Below the pieces are notes generated by a model. It did no database searches. It saw only the letters and a program-made list of their open reading frames with translations, and was not told the origin of the DNA. Shown here in pieces: positions 47,379 through 59,084 of a stretch of DNA of 64,000 nucleotides. The stretch spans positions 248,001 through 312,000 of the forward strand of contig JAPTOF010000033.1 of assembly GCA_028554755.1 (NCBI GenBank), in the 5' to 3' direction. This DNA comes from Cordia subcordata (lineage: Eukaryota > Streptophyta > Magnoliopsida > Boraginales > Cordiaceae). Made by a program: the position numbers and the translations under genes. Within the stretch, counting starts at the first letter, position 1. Every line of letters begins with the position of its first letter.

Positions 47379-48721
47379 ATGGGTTTGCTCATGAGCTTCA
47401 TGGGAAAAGGTTTGTGATTTCCAATCATTCTCCATTTCTTTTCTTCCCCACCCCCCCCCCCTTTTTTTTTGCCTTCTTTTTGGTATACTCAAATCAAAAT
47501 TTGCATTTTCTTTTCTTACGAAAACTGGTAAAAAATGAATTTTTGACAAGGATCATAAGGTTTTGATATTCGATCACAGGGCTGCCGACGACACAGATGT
47601 TAAACTTAGTGACGGGAACTCTTTACATGCAATTCAAAGAAAAAGACACAAAAACTTTTCCGGATTTCCACTCTGCAATTCTTGATATTTTCAGGTATCA
47701 ATCACTTACACTTTAAGTACACTTTACTAAATACAACAATAACAATTAAATCAAAAGGATCGTACTCTAGATCGATCTGAATCTCTTTGTGACGTTATAA
47801 TGTTGAAAGGGAGATTTATATTAGTAAGGTTGTGATACAGACATAATGAAATCACTTAAAGCATAATTGCAGAAACCAAATAATTATATTATCACTTTTT
47901 CACGATCGACAAGATTTGCCATTGATGGACAGTATACTTTCAAAATGCCAATAGAAAGCGTTCTATACAAGACCTCAAGACTGAGCAGTTTCTTGCATTT
48001 CTGCAGCACTGTAAATGCAGCATTGCCTGGTAAACACTATGATGTGCCTCGACTGGAAGAAGTTCAGGTATTACTCTTTCCACTTATATTTGGGCTAGTT
48101 TGGATTGTATTTTTTCTTTTCGTGAAAAAATACTTGTTTTTTGAAAAAAAATATCTTTTTTAATAATAAATAATTGGATTGACTTTGAAAAAAGTTGAAA
48201 CCCTTAAAAAACCTCAAATTCAGCTTTTTTTTATAAGCTAGAATTCCAACTTCTTAAAAAAAAAAATAAACATTTTTTTAAAAGTTATAGGAAAAAAAAC
48301 GCTTTTAAAAAAAATCAATCAAGACAAGTCCTTTTTTCTAGCACAAGCATTAACGCACTGCTAACGCTAACTTTTACAAGAGCAGGCATGTTATGAAAAA
48401 TGGAACTCTGCAGATGAATCAAACAAGGAGGAGTTGTTCATAAAATTCATGGAGGAGAAAGTGAAACCAAGCAAGTTGGATGATGCAACCCTCATCACCG
48501 GAATAGTAACACCGCCAGCAGCCATGGCAGTGAAGAGAGCAGGCGAGCAGGTTCCACAGCTGAAGCTGATCAAGACTGTACCTGATGTTGTCTTTGTGCC
48601 CTCTGCCACGATACTGGCTCTCATCACCGTTAAGCTTTCCAGGAACTTCTTCCTGGAACGCATAGCGTCAAAGGGTCGTTCTCTGGAACGCACAGCGACA
48701 AGAGATCGTTCTCTTGATTGA
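47379..48721 (+). CDS. Unrecognised conserved-looking plant protein, 180 residues
   Basis: Four exons join in phase with GT-AG borders: 47379-47409, 47580-47694, 48007-48067, 48386-48721. The start MGLLMSFMGKGLP runs into TQMLNLVTGTLYMQFKEKD, then FHSAILDIF, STVNAALPGKHYDVP, EKWNSADESNKEE, then GIVTPPAAMAVKRAGE and a hydrophobic FVPSATILALITVKL. The C terminus is basic with two near-repeats (KGRSLERTA, RDRSLD). The residue pattern looks like a real plant gene of unknown role, but I cannot name the family. The hydrophobic stretch could be a membrane anchor. A MITE lies in its third intron. It converges on the minus gene at 52195. Confidence 0.7.
48092..48331. mobile_element. TIR MITE in an intron of the 47.4-kb gene
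   Basis: GGGCTAGTTTGGATTG at the left is inverted against GGACTTGTCTTGATTG at the right, with A/T runs between. Target duplication not clear. Confidence 0.5.
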
Positions 48722-48869
48722 CCCAAAAAAAAAAAAAGAAAAAAAAGAGATGCAGAAACATGCTATTCTCCGTCATATTTCCATAATATGTATACCAACA
48801 TGGGGCACTAAAAATACCGATATGAGAAGTTTCACTATTCAACCCAATGAGTCGCATATTACATACACC

Positions 48870-49262
48870 CCATATTGAAGACAACTTGCTTTTGCAGTTC
48901 AGGATTGCTGCTTCCTGCCAAAAGCAAATACCCGTCACCCGCACCCCTTTTTCTGGTAGTGTTAGGAGCAACGTCTTATCATCTGTCTGTGGGGAAATCT
49001 TTGCTCTATTTAGGGGCTTGGTTGGATTGTCATTTTTTTCTAAAAGTACTTTTTTTTAACAATTTTTGAAAAAAATAATTTTTTAGAAACTAAAATTTCA
49101 AACTTCTAAAAAAAAACCTGTACGTGCATCGAGCCAAATAGTTATTAAAAAGAGTGTATTTTTTTGGGAGAAAAAGTGTTTTTTTAAAATAAAAATAAAA
49201 ATAAAAAAATAATCCAAATAGACCTTCGGGCAAGAGGGACATTGTTTTCCTGCCTTTCTTGA
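48870..49262 (-). pseudogene. Decayed copy of the last exon of the 52-kb gene, split by a MITE
   Basis: GGATTGCTGCTTCCTGCCAA near 48902 matches GGATCGCTGCCTCCTGCCAG at 52198, the end of the minus-strand gene. After the MITE at 49014-49224, TTGTTTTCCTGCCTTTCTT at about 49243 matches CATTTTCCTGCCTTTCTTT at 52344. Order and strand agree. Frame and splice signals are lost. It is a partial tandem duplicate. Confidence 0.65.
49014..49224. mobile_element. TIR MITE inside the duplicated exon
   Basis: GGGCTTGGTTGGATTG at the left is inverted against GGTCTATTTGGATTAT at the right. A/T-run interior. Confidence 0.5.
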
Positions 49263-49373
49263 TGATGATCTGAGATTACATTACAGTGATGCAGTAGCAA
49301 AAACTACATTAAGACTACCAACATACAGAGAAGACAAACATTTTGGTTTTGTAAATGACTACATATCTTGTTT

Positions 49374-49377
<4 letters not shown>

Positions 49378-49412
<35 letters not shown>
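49378..49412. repeat. GA microsatellite
   Basis: About 16 GA units followed by purine-rich sequence up to 49460. Confidence 0.9.
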
Positions 49413-49419
<7 letters not shown>

Positions 49420-49679
49420 AGAAAGCAAGCGAAAGCAAAGGAGGAGAAGAGAAAGAAAATGGTAGGAGAAGAAGGCGCACGTTAAGCTAACATGCGCCTA
49501 GGGAGAAAAGAAAGAAGAGAGAGAGACCATGGGTTTTTTTGCCATGAGAACAGCTTTTTGTTAACAAGCAAATATGCAGAACATGCTGGTATGTAATCAT
49601 GCGCTCAACTATAAAAAATCATATCAGCAACGATGCTGCACGATATGCTCTTACCATAGACTTTGATTGATATAGGTAT

Positions 49680-51500
49680 CACGCCCCCGATCCCAAACTC
49701 CCAGGCCCACGAGCGAGATTGATGTCATAAACATAACTAATAACTATTTGAATATTTAATCAACTAGCCCAAAATAGTTATCCCAAGTTATTAATTATAC
49801 TCATATCACTCACTTATAAACAAATTACAAATCACCTGAACAAACTGATGTGGAATATCACATTCACCCCTTATTAAAGACTTGATGTCTTTGTCAGGAG
49901 CACACAATCACACACAAGACCAGGAGGTACAGGACTCTAGAATTAATTGATCTATACCATAAAGAGCTCGTTGTCACTAACACGTAGAACCAAGTGGGGA
50001 AAGGGATAGTCATTGGTGGGTTCACCGTAGGTGCCACACCGGTTGTTTATGGCTTATTCCATTGAGCGTCTTCGAGTTCGTACTCTCTCTTGCCTTTTCG
50101 AATGAAGATTTTTACAAATAAAATAAACCATTTCAACCTATCTTGTGCTCGCCCCTTACCTGCTGCTTAGTCTGTTGATTAAGATGTGGATATTGCAGAT
50201 GATGATTTGGATTGCACTTCTACTTATACGCCCACCTTAGCTTTCACCAACTAAAGGAAAGGGAACTGCTGGCACAAGTAACATTTTCACTGCGAACAAG
50301 ATAAACACTTCCTTCCCGGCTACGCACTATGATCCCCGGTACCAGATCGTACCATCATAAGCGACTACCCTTTTTTGGTTGTGGTCTTGTATTCCCACCT
50401 TGCAAGCAGCCCATCCACCAAAAGACTTTTAAAAGCCGTTTTGTGCGCAAGCCCCTTACCTGCTGCTTAGTAGGCATATCCTTCCGGGGCAGATGCATAG
50501 CAAGCACCCCTTTTTTTAGTCTACTAGTCATAAAAGACTATCCGCTTTGACATGAGACAGTCTAGCTCACTTCCGTATCGACTGGCTGAAATGCCACCAC
50601 GGGGTTAAAGGAATTTCTATTTGATTCTGCGTGCTCAAGACGCTTGTGGTGCTAACTAAGTGTATTCTGGCCAGTGAGAAAAGGGGGCTCGGCTCCTACA
50701 GGCTCAAGAGGTAGCTCACACTGCACACTCTAGAGTTGGCTCCTACGAGCTCAAGAAGTGGCTCCCACCACACACTTAGTACAGCACTTTGCCCCACATA
50801 ACACTTAGCTCCCTCAACCGACTGTTAACTAGCTCTAATTACCGTTCTGTCAGATCCTTAGACCCAAGCTCGTGAGCGAGATTGGTGTTATAGACATAAC
50901 TAATAACTAGTTGGACCTCTAATCAACTAGCCCAAAATGGTTCACCCTAGTTATTAATTACACCCACATCACCTACTTATAAACAAGTCACAAGTTGCCC
51001 CACGAACCGATGTGAGATATCACATTTGAGGACCTGATATCCTCATCAGGGATACACAATCACACACAAGACTAGGTGATGTAGGGCTTTAGAGGTGGTT
51101 CCTATGAATTCAAGACATGACTCCTACCATACACTTAGTGTATCATTTTGTCCCGCATAGAACTTACCTCCCGCATCCAACTATAAACTGGCTTTGATAC
51201 TATTCTGTCACTCCCCCCGAGCCCAAGCTCGCGAGTAAGATTGGTGTTGTAGGCATAACTAAAACTACTTGGACCTTTAATCAACTAACCCAAAATGATT
51301 AACCCAAGTTATTAATTATACCCATTGATACTATTTTGTCATGTGAATGAGCCCAAGCCTGCGAGCGAGACTATTGTAGTGAGCATAACCAATAACTACT
51401 TGGGCCTCTAATCAACTAACTCAAAATGGTTAACCTTAATTATTAGTTATACTCATACCACTCACTTATAAACAAATCACAAATCACCCCACAAACCGAT
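49680..51500 (+). repeat. Cluster of a dispersed repeat, four tandem copies
   Basis: Copies begin near 49690, 50868, 51218 and 51350 with CCCAAGCTCGCGAGCGAG-like sequence. Each continues with ATAACTAATAACTA, TCAACTAGCCCAAAATGG and, in the longer copies, ACCGATGTGGGATATCACA. The later parts include CACACACAAGACTAGG and a TCAAGA...GTGGCTCC(C/T)ACCA segment that is itself doubled at 50700-50780. No coding frame. The family is not identified; it may be a TRIM or another non-autonomous element. Confidence 0.5.
50140..50580. other. Higher-GC insert with a 20-bp repeat, possible organelle DNA
   Basis: GCCCCTTACCTGCTGCTTAG occurs at 50151-50170 and again at 50451-50470. The segment between is GC-richer than its surroundings and resembles plant mitochondrial spacer. 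No organelle gene was recognised. Confidence 0.25.
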
Positions 51501-51516
51501 GTAGGATATCATAATA

Positions 51517-51791
51517 GGACTCAATGAATTAGCTTTTTTCAAAAGCATTTTTTTTATAAATTTGAAAAGTGTTTTTTTTTAATTTAAAAAAAAAAAGAAA
51601 AATTTTGACTAGTACAAAAAGCAAAGTTTGAGTTTTTTTTCAGAGTTTAATCTTTTTTCTTTTTTTTTAATCTAAACCAAATACTAATTGCAAAAAGAAT
51701 GTGATTTTTTTCAAGGGAAAAAAAGGTGCTTTTGCATAGATGGGTGGGTTGGAGAAGAAGGGGGGGGGGGGGGAGCCAATCAAAACAGACC
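51517..51791. mobile_element. TIR MITE of the GTTTGGATTG group
   Basis: GGACTCAATGAATTAGC at the left is inverted against GGTCTGTTTTGATTGGC at the right. It includes a run of 14 G at 51760-51773. Confidence 0.5.
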
Positions 51792-52194
51792 TAAATAGGG
51801 GCTGCAGCCACCACATCAAGGCGGCTTTCTCTATTTAAAAAAGAAAGTATTTTCTAGACATGAAAGGTTAATGCACTTGCAATAAAAATGGTTGACACAG
51901 AGACACACACCCTAAACACGCATATGAACTGTTGATATGGTGAAAGATCTCTTCATTCATCTATACATTCAACTTTAAGGCATTTCATTACCATCTTTAC
52001 TGAAAATTTTTCAGTAAATCCAGCATTTACAAAATAAATGGGAATGGGAGAAAATGAAGCAACCAGGAAAGATATTAACATACGTTTGATGAGATATCAG
52101 ATGTCAAATTCAACTAAGATGAGCTCCATATACATATACTCACCGAAAAAAGACCAACTGCTTTGCTAGACGCCGTAAGTAGCAAGTCGATAGC

Positions 52195-55100
52195 TTAGGA
52201 TCGCTGCCTCCTGCCAGAAGCAGACTTCCGTCTCCCCTTCCTCCTCTTGCTCTTAGGAGCAGTAAGCTTGGAAATAGATCGTAGTTTTGGAGCCGGCTGA
52301 TCATCTGCAAGGAGATCTGGTTCTATGAGAGTGGGAGAGACAGCATTTTCCTGCCTTTCTTTAGGTGCCTGCTGAGCCTTTCCCATAGACTGAAACTCGA
52401 CTTCCCCAAAATTATTCATCTCCTCCTTTACTTTCTCATTATATATCAAAATATCATCTTCAATCTGCAGAAACATTTGATTAACTGAGCTTCGGTAATT
52501 AAAAACAACAGACAAATTGTCAGCAAATGGCCTTTGAAGATCTAAGCCTAGGCCTTTCAAGTGTTGAACATAATAATCTCACCAGCCTTCTTTTATTTCT
52601 GGAGAAATTGTCCATCAAATATTACTATGTCATGTTTCACAGCATGCCTCCACAAAATTCATGCTTAAGGCTAAATTTAAATTCAAAAGCCAGAAAATGT
52701 TAATGAAAGTTCATTCTAGTGCTAAAACATCTACACAGTGACTACTTAATATTTAATAAAAACAAAGAGAACTTGTCATCCAAAATCTGTGGGAGCAAGG
52801 ACCAAAACAAAGAAGAAAAACCCATTTCTGGTTGGATAATTGGTACACCTTAGGATCCCTTAAGTCTTGGGGACAGAGTCACTTATGAAACTGGTTTTCA
52901 TCTTCATATTAGACCTCAAATGTTCACCAGGATTGGACACAGGGTGTGGCCTAATCACAATCCTACCTTTACCACCATTGCAACTAACATCAATAACATC
53001 CTACTGAATAAGAACAGATAAGATTAGATCTCATAACAGGAAAAGGGAAATGTCATAGTCACAGCAGCTTGGGAAGCAATCAGAAAAACACTCCAGAGTC
53101 ACCTGGCACTTTTTAGTTGGTTTAAATGTATCTCTGGATGGCATGCTTGGACAGACTATACACCAAGCAGAGACTTTGAATTAAGGAAAGCAGATCCAAT
53201 GCTACAGCAGGTCGTATCACATGTGCCCTTGAAGTAAGATCACCTACTCTGGATGCCGTTGTTTCAAACAAGTTCGAAAGAGATATACAAAGATACAAAG
53301 ATGACAAAATCCTGCACTAGATACTGCAACTGGGATGACACCATCCATATTGCAAGTCAGCATTAAGGTCAATACACTCCAAAGCTACATAATTGGCTTA
53401 TGTGGTCTGGTCTACCATGTATGGACTGAAAGGAACAAGAGGCACTACCAAAAGGAAGCACTCACAGGAGACCATATTGTTGATAAGATCCAACTAGTTA
53501 TCAAAATCAAACTGTATATAGGTGGGACGCATAGGAGCAATCTCATCAATAGAGCTATTCGTGTATCATGGAGAGTAGAAGAGAAGATCTTGAAGCTGAG
53601 GAAGAGAAGATCTTGAAGCTGAGGGGAATTTCCTCTTCTGTCTGGTAAAGTCTAAACTCTTGTGAAATCTTTTGTGAATCTAATTAAATACTTGCTAATA
53701 TAGCTAAAAAAAAGACCATTATCCTGCATTGCCTTCCGAGGGAAAAATATGCTGCTAAGAAGAGGTAAGAAGGGGCGAGTGGGTCAAGGAAATAACCACA
53801 AGCAAGATTCACAGCTCTTTGTCTGTAGAAGTATATAAACCAAAACCAAACTAAGCCCTATGTTTAATCTATCCCACTAGGTGGGGTTAACTCTCTAGTA
53901 ACATCAACATAGTTGGGCAAATCTGCAAGGTGACCGCAAGAAATTATTACACAGTGTTCAGAAGTGGAGGGGATAGTGGCCAAAAAGGTCCAAGTTGCAA
54001 ACAGGAATAAGGGTGGAATTATCTGCATCTTCTCATCCACTCGCAATGATAAAAGATCGTGCATGATTACTTAAATGGCTTCACCTTCATCGATAGAAGT
54101 CTATCGGTTTACAAAATTCACTAGAAAGATGAGTCCAACCTGATAATGAGAAAATAATGGCACATGATAAGCATTTGTTTGGGTTAACCAAAAGGGATTA
54201 CAGGTGGTTTTCATATAAACCAGCCCTGAACTTTTTATCTACTTGAAAGCTGATGATTGCTGAAGAATACTACCACGAGCAACTAGCCTGATTCCCCAAA
54301 TAGGCAGTTTGAGCATATGATTGAGTGGCAACAGTATTCATTTTGACGCCAGCAGCTCAATATGTTTTGCAGGATGGACGTTACACCATCTACTGATGAA
54401 ACTTTTCACTTGCAAAGTCAAAGCTAAAGATTCATTGCAATGTTTTGATCAGTTGAGAAGACGTGAACCTTTACCTTTGACTTTGCAATAGCAGCTTCAT
54501 TGGTGAAAGGGAGGGAGAAGGTTTACTTATCAATCTATAAGTTACAAAATTTACTAAAAAGAATAAGTTTAACCTTGAAAACAATAAAATAATGGGATGC
54601 TATATGTTTTCATATTTAGAAACCTAAACAAAAGATCATACTTGCAAAATTGCTAGCAAAGACAAAACAACCAGAGACTTCCACAACTGTGTTAGAGCAT
54701 ATAATATGTCGAGAAAGAGGAAAAATGAGAGATGGAGAGAGAGTAGCAAGGAAGATGGAGATTTTAACCCATGAGAGAGAGGCTTACATGGCAGACACCA
54801 CCAAGATGAGACTGGTTTGTGCTTTCAATAGTATCTGGAAGATGCATTACCTCTTCATGACTTGACACTGCACTTTCTGGTAAAACCACATCAGCCATGC
54901 TATACTGTGGTAGAGGCTGAGATGCAATATGAGAAGAACCTGCTACTGTTCTTTCCCCATTGTTTGGAGGAGGAGCAGGATCCCGAGCAGAACTCATGAA
55001 ACCATTACACGTTACAAGCAGGCTTCTGTTATCGGCATACGAGAACTTTCCAGCATTGTCATTCATTACTTTATCCAGTCTAGCTTTCAGTTGGTGAACT

Positions 55101-57317
55101 TGTCCCTGTAAAATCCCAATCTGACGAAGCATTTGTTCCAAAGATTCATCACCTTCCCTGGACTCAAGCCATAACAACTCGTTCTCTAATCCGATCCCAT
55201 CACTATAGTTGATATTCTCTGAGTAATCATACAGAATATTGTCAAGTGTATGACTGACTCAAGTATATGCGTGAAAAACAACCAAATACTTCTGATAAAA
55301 TGTTTACTATCTGTTAGGGCTAGGGTTTCTGTGTGTGTATATATTCTGAGGGAAAGGAGAAAAAAGATGAGTTAGCAAGGCGTGGTTTGAACTTTTGTCT
55401 GGCCCTAAAACCATGTTAGAATCAAGAAATAACGCAAAGGCTTTCGTAGCTTTTACAGTATGTAGCCCATATATTTATATTAATAAGAAAACAAACAATG
55501 AAGTCTCTCTTCCCACGTGGGAGAGAGTTAGTACAACTATATTATAACATTCAACACTATCCAAGTGTAGTTGAGGCCATAAGCAGACAGTCAATCAACA
55601 TTTCTATCAGATCCAAAAGTGAGAGCAGAATTTGTCATACTGTTATGTTTTATGTGAATCCTAGTACTCTCTAATAGCAAGAGTTTGCCATCATTCCCTC
55701 ATCTGATATAAAACAACAAAATCAGTTATTTTGAAGGGGTCATTCTCTTACCTAGTTTGCCCCATTCATCATCTAAAGAAGCACCATCAGCAATAGCTCT
55801 CCCATTCTCTGCAAAATTCCATCTATTGAGGGCATAACTGAAAGAATATATCACACTATACAGAAGAAGAAAGAAATAGGAAATAACATCCTACCATAGT
55901 AAGAAAACAGGTTATGCTGTGACATATATGTTCTACTATCCACTATGTCTTCAATTCTTCTTCGTTTCTTTCTCTTTAGAACTTTAAAGTTTCGACAGTC
56001 TCTAGAAAATGGAGATGACTTTGTACCAAAATCCATCACCAAGTTCTCTGCTGGTAACAGCTTTTTTCGATTGATTTCTGTAAGTTCACTATCATATTTA
56101 TGTGCTAGCATTTTTAGCTTCTTGGCTTGCAACTCAACCCATTTACAACGCCACGCCAGAGGTTGTATAAATGCCCTCCAGTGAGATGTCAATCTTTTCT
56201 TCCTGTAACATCACCAATATTAATAAGCTAAAGACCTAAGGCATGTGATAGTCAAGGTCTAAGCCAAAGTAAGCACCAAGAGAAATGGGATGAAAATAAC
56301 AATTCACTATGATTGCGGACAGAAGACCGAAGTAACTTGACCTGCATTCTAATATTTAACATCAAACCAGAAGAAACGAACAGAAAAAACAACACTAGAC
56401 AAATTAAGAACAAATGTTCGACATGGAGGGTAGCAAGGATTAACTAAAGAACTTTCTGGGCCAACAATCTTCAACTCTATTTAACCAACCAACTCTCTCC
56501 TGGGTCTTCAATTGTGCAGATCCATGAACCTCAAGTTACCTTTCTTTCCTACAGTAGTACTATCTCCATGATCACCCCAAGCTGGGTGCTTTGCAAGCAC
56601 TTACCCAAATGAAGCCCATCTCTCATTCTCTCCCATGACGCATATTTCAAGCCACCAGCAATAATACATGGACATGGATCATCTATAAAATGAATGATGA
56701 CCAATTACACATAAGGAAACCTTAGTATCAATTCCAAATGAATGAATACAGGAACTTTTATGTTGTGGGGAATGATATATTGACAACGAACCTTGATCTC
56801 TCATGTTTATAAAGGAAAGTTAATCCAATTCTAAGATTTTGTGCGCTAACTAGCTACACTATGAATGGTATATCTGAAGGGAAAAGATTTGCAGTGAAGA
56901 GATTGAATACCTCATCCTAGGTACTTCACCATATCCATTAATTGCAAGCGCTGATGTAGCATTGTCATGAAAATCTGAAACAACTTCAGCATCAGTCAGG
57001 GCTGCACCATTCTCGAATCCGGAGATATTATCAAAAGAACTTGAACTCTCTGTTGTTTCTTGGCATTTTTCCTCAACAAGCTCATAGCAATCAGAGTGTC
57101 TAGTATCAACTATGTCAACTTTCCCATCCTCATCCCCACGCCCTTCAACAGTTTGTTCAACTAGCGGCATATCCATTTCAAATGTGCATTCCTCATAATT
57201 GCTAATACATGTCAGATGCTCATTTTCAACTTCTCTGACAACAGTCCCATTCTCCTTATTGACCAGAGCCTCCATAGTACTTCCTGATCTAACTTTATCC
57301 TCTAATTCAGGACCCAT
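52195..57317 (-). CDS. Uncharacterised plant nuclear-type protein, 490 residues
   Basis: Minus-strand coding exons: 57317-56911, 56202-55895, 55808-55752, 55218-54788, 52464-52195. All borders are GT-AG and phases agree, giving 490 residues. Residues 1-135 are acidic. A conserved block at about 142-160 (HWRAFIQPLAWRCKW) is followed by VLKRKKRRRIEDI, and YMSQHNLFSYY ends exon 2. A likely coiled coil covers about 283-310 (SLEQMLRQIGILQGQVHQL). The C terminus, KSKRRKGRRKSASGRRQR, is strongly basic. I recall similar unnamed proteins in other plants. Nuclear localisation is inferred from the basic clusters; function is unknown. A leader exon probably ends at 58822, and the second leader segment starts at 57384 and has a two-codon uORF. 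The last intron (2.3 kb) holds a LINE relic. Confidence 0.82.
53040..53640 (+). pseudogene. LINE (non-LTR retrotransposon) 3'-end relic
   Basis: The plus frame at 53335-53616 reads GLVYHVWTERNKRHYQ followed by basic-rich sequence. This resembles the end of plant LINE ORF2, after the zf-RVT region, which typically has YHIWRERNARIF. Upstream pieces are broken by stops. A tandem 23-bp duplication (GAGAAGATCTTGAAGCTGAG start) ends it at 53581-53625. It lies antisense in an intron of the 52-kb gene. Confidence 0.5.
55414..55549 (-). mobile_element. Short LTR with adjacent primer site (TRIM-like fragment)
   Basis: A 136-bp block starts TGTTA and ends TAACA. On the minus strand its end is followed directly by TGGTTTTAGGGCC, close to the TGGTATCAGAGCC primer site of copia and TRIM elements. 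No second LTR was found. It lies in an intron of the 52-kb gene. Confidence 0.4.
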
Positions 57318-57383
57318 GGTGCAACAGACAGAAATTATTCCATTTGTTTTAGCAAATATTACCAAAATATCTCCAAATGGACA

Positions 57384-59080
57384 CCTGCATCATGATTAAT
57401 AATAAACTCAAAATTAATTAGGCATAAAGTCTCCGACTTAGCTTGCTGAGCACCAAACCCCATAATTGCTGATTTAATTTGCACCAGTTATGAGTATATT
57501 TAAGTCATTAAAGGTATAGGAATCAAAATGGAAACAGATCGTCCACCAAAAATGCACATGACATTAGTGCCCTTTGATCCAAAAAGGTTGCACAGTTGAG
57601 TTACATGGATAGCCAGATATCACATAATCAGCAAAATTACAAGATATAGGAATGCATCACTGATCCTCACCGGAAACAGTGACACATAGTGTACTACAAC
57701 TAATTGTGCTCGATATTCCATACAAGCAAACCCAAACTAAACTTGTTACAAATCCTTAAGACTCAAATGGGTATCTTAAGGAAGAGGGGGGGGGGGGGGA
57801 GGGGGTGTACACCTGCATAGGGCTTGTAAACAACCTCTTGCTAAAATATAAGGTAAAGCTGCATATAATAGACCAAAAGTGTGAGTCCAATCCTTCGCGA
57901 ACCTCATGCAAAGCAAGAGATTGACCTCACACATAACAAGAGAGCTTCGTGCACTTCTTATAGAACTCGAAAACAGAAAGAAATTTCTAAATTTCTTCAT
58001 CCCGCATCCAAAATCCCAGGCATGTGGTAACCTTTGAGGTTACTGTGTTCGACAAAATAAGCACCAGACCATTAAAGCTGAGTTATCAACTAATAAACTA
58101 CACTGCATCCACCAATACGTGACATCACACGGAAAAGCAATAGATAAATCTAATGATCTTCACATGCCCCACCCAAGAAATAAAAAATTGTATTCATCTA
58201 TTGAACTAATATCAAATAACTAATTTGTAAACCTAATTTATTTTCATTTGAATATGCTCCCCAATACAAGCCCCAAAAACGATTTAAAATCATCAAAATA
58301 CTTCCCAAAATAATTCTTTTAAAAAGCAAATTTTAATTGGTTTTTTTTGTCAAAACCCGATAAAGAAAAAAGAAAATTTTACTTCACGCAAACCCAAAAA
58401 GTCTATATAATTACAAAAAAGCTTCGAGTTTTAAATAATATTTACTACGTAAAGAACTTCACTTTAGAGTTTAGACAGAACTACAAACAAATTACTTAAA
58501 TAAAATATCTAAAAAATAAAAACTAAACTAGAAAAACAAAACACACACACAAAAAGAATGATCAATAAAGACTCAATTTTTTTATTAAATAAGCAACAAT
58601 TTTCAAAACCACCAAAAAAAAATTAAAAAAGAAAAAAAATCCTAAAAGATAAAAACAAAACATAGAAAAACAAAAAATACCCACAAACACAGACACACAC
58701 ACCCAAAAAAAAAGGGAATAATCAGTAAAGACTGATTTTTTTTAATTAAATAAGCAACAATTTCCAAAACCACAAAAATCAAAAATAAAAGAAATAAAGC
58801 AAAAGATTGAGAATTGGTAACCTGGGGTGGTGAAAATCTGGAGGAGGTATGGCTCAGGTGCACCTCAGGCACATGTTAGTCTCTTGATGGTGGGGATGGT
58901 GACGCTCTGTGGAGAGTATTGAGTGGTGGAGTTTTGGTTTTTTCGTAATTTTGTTGGAAAAACAAGTCCTGTTTTGCGCGGAAGTGTACAAAGGAAAGTT
59001 GTTGTTTGGGAGGAAAAGATTCGGTAATGATCCCGTTTCATACGCGGGAGTCAAATCTATTTTTTTTATATAGTTTTTGA
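57384..59080 (-). other. Leader region and first intron of the 52-kb gene
   Basis: The likely donor is at 58821 (CCCCAG before GTTACC) and the acceptor at 57386-57385. The intron contains a run of 14 G at 57786-57799 and an imperfect duplication of about 140-150 bp (58500-58640 and 58645-58790, both with AATAAGCAACAATTT). The small ORFs here are not coding. Confidence 0.45.
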
Positions 59081-59084
59081 CCAA

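Noticed and set aside
48391..48971. Minus-strand ORFs of 111 and 113 codons
   Set aside because: They lie opposite the last exon of the 47.4-kb gene and its 3' flank, and show no recognised motif.
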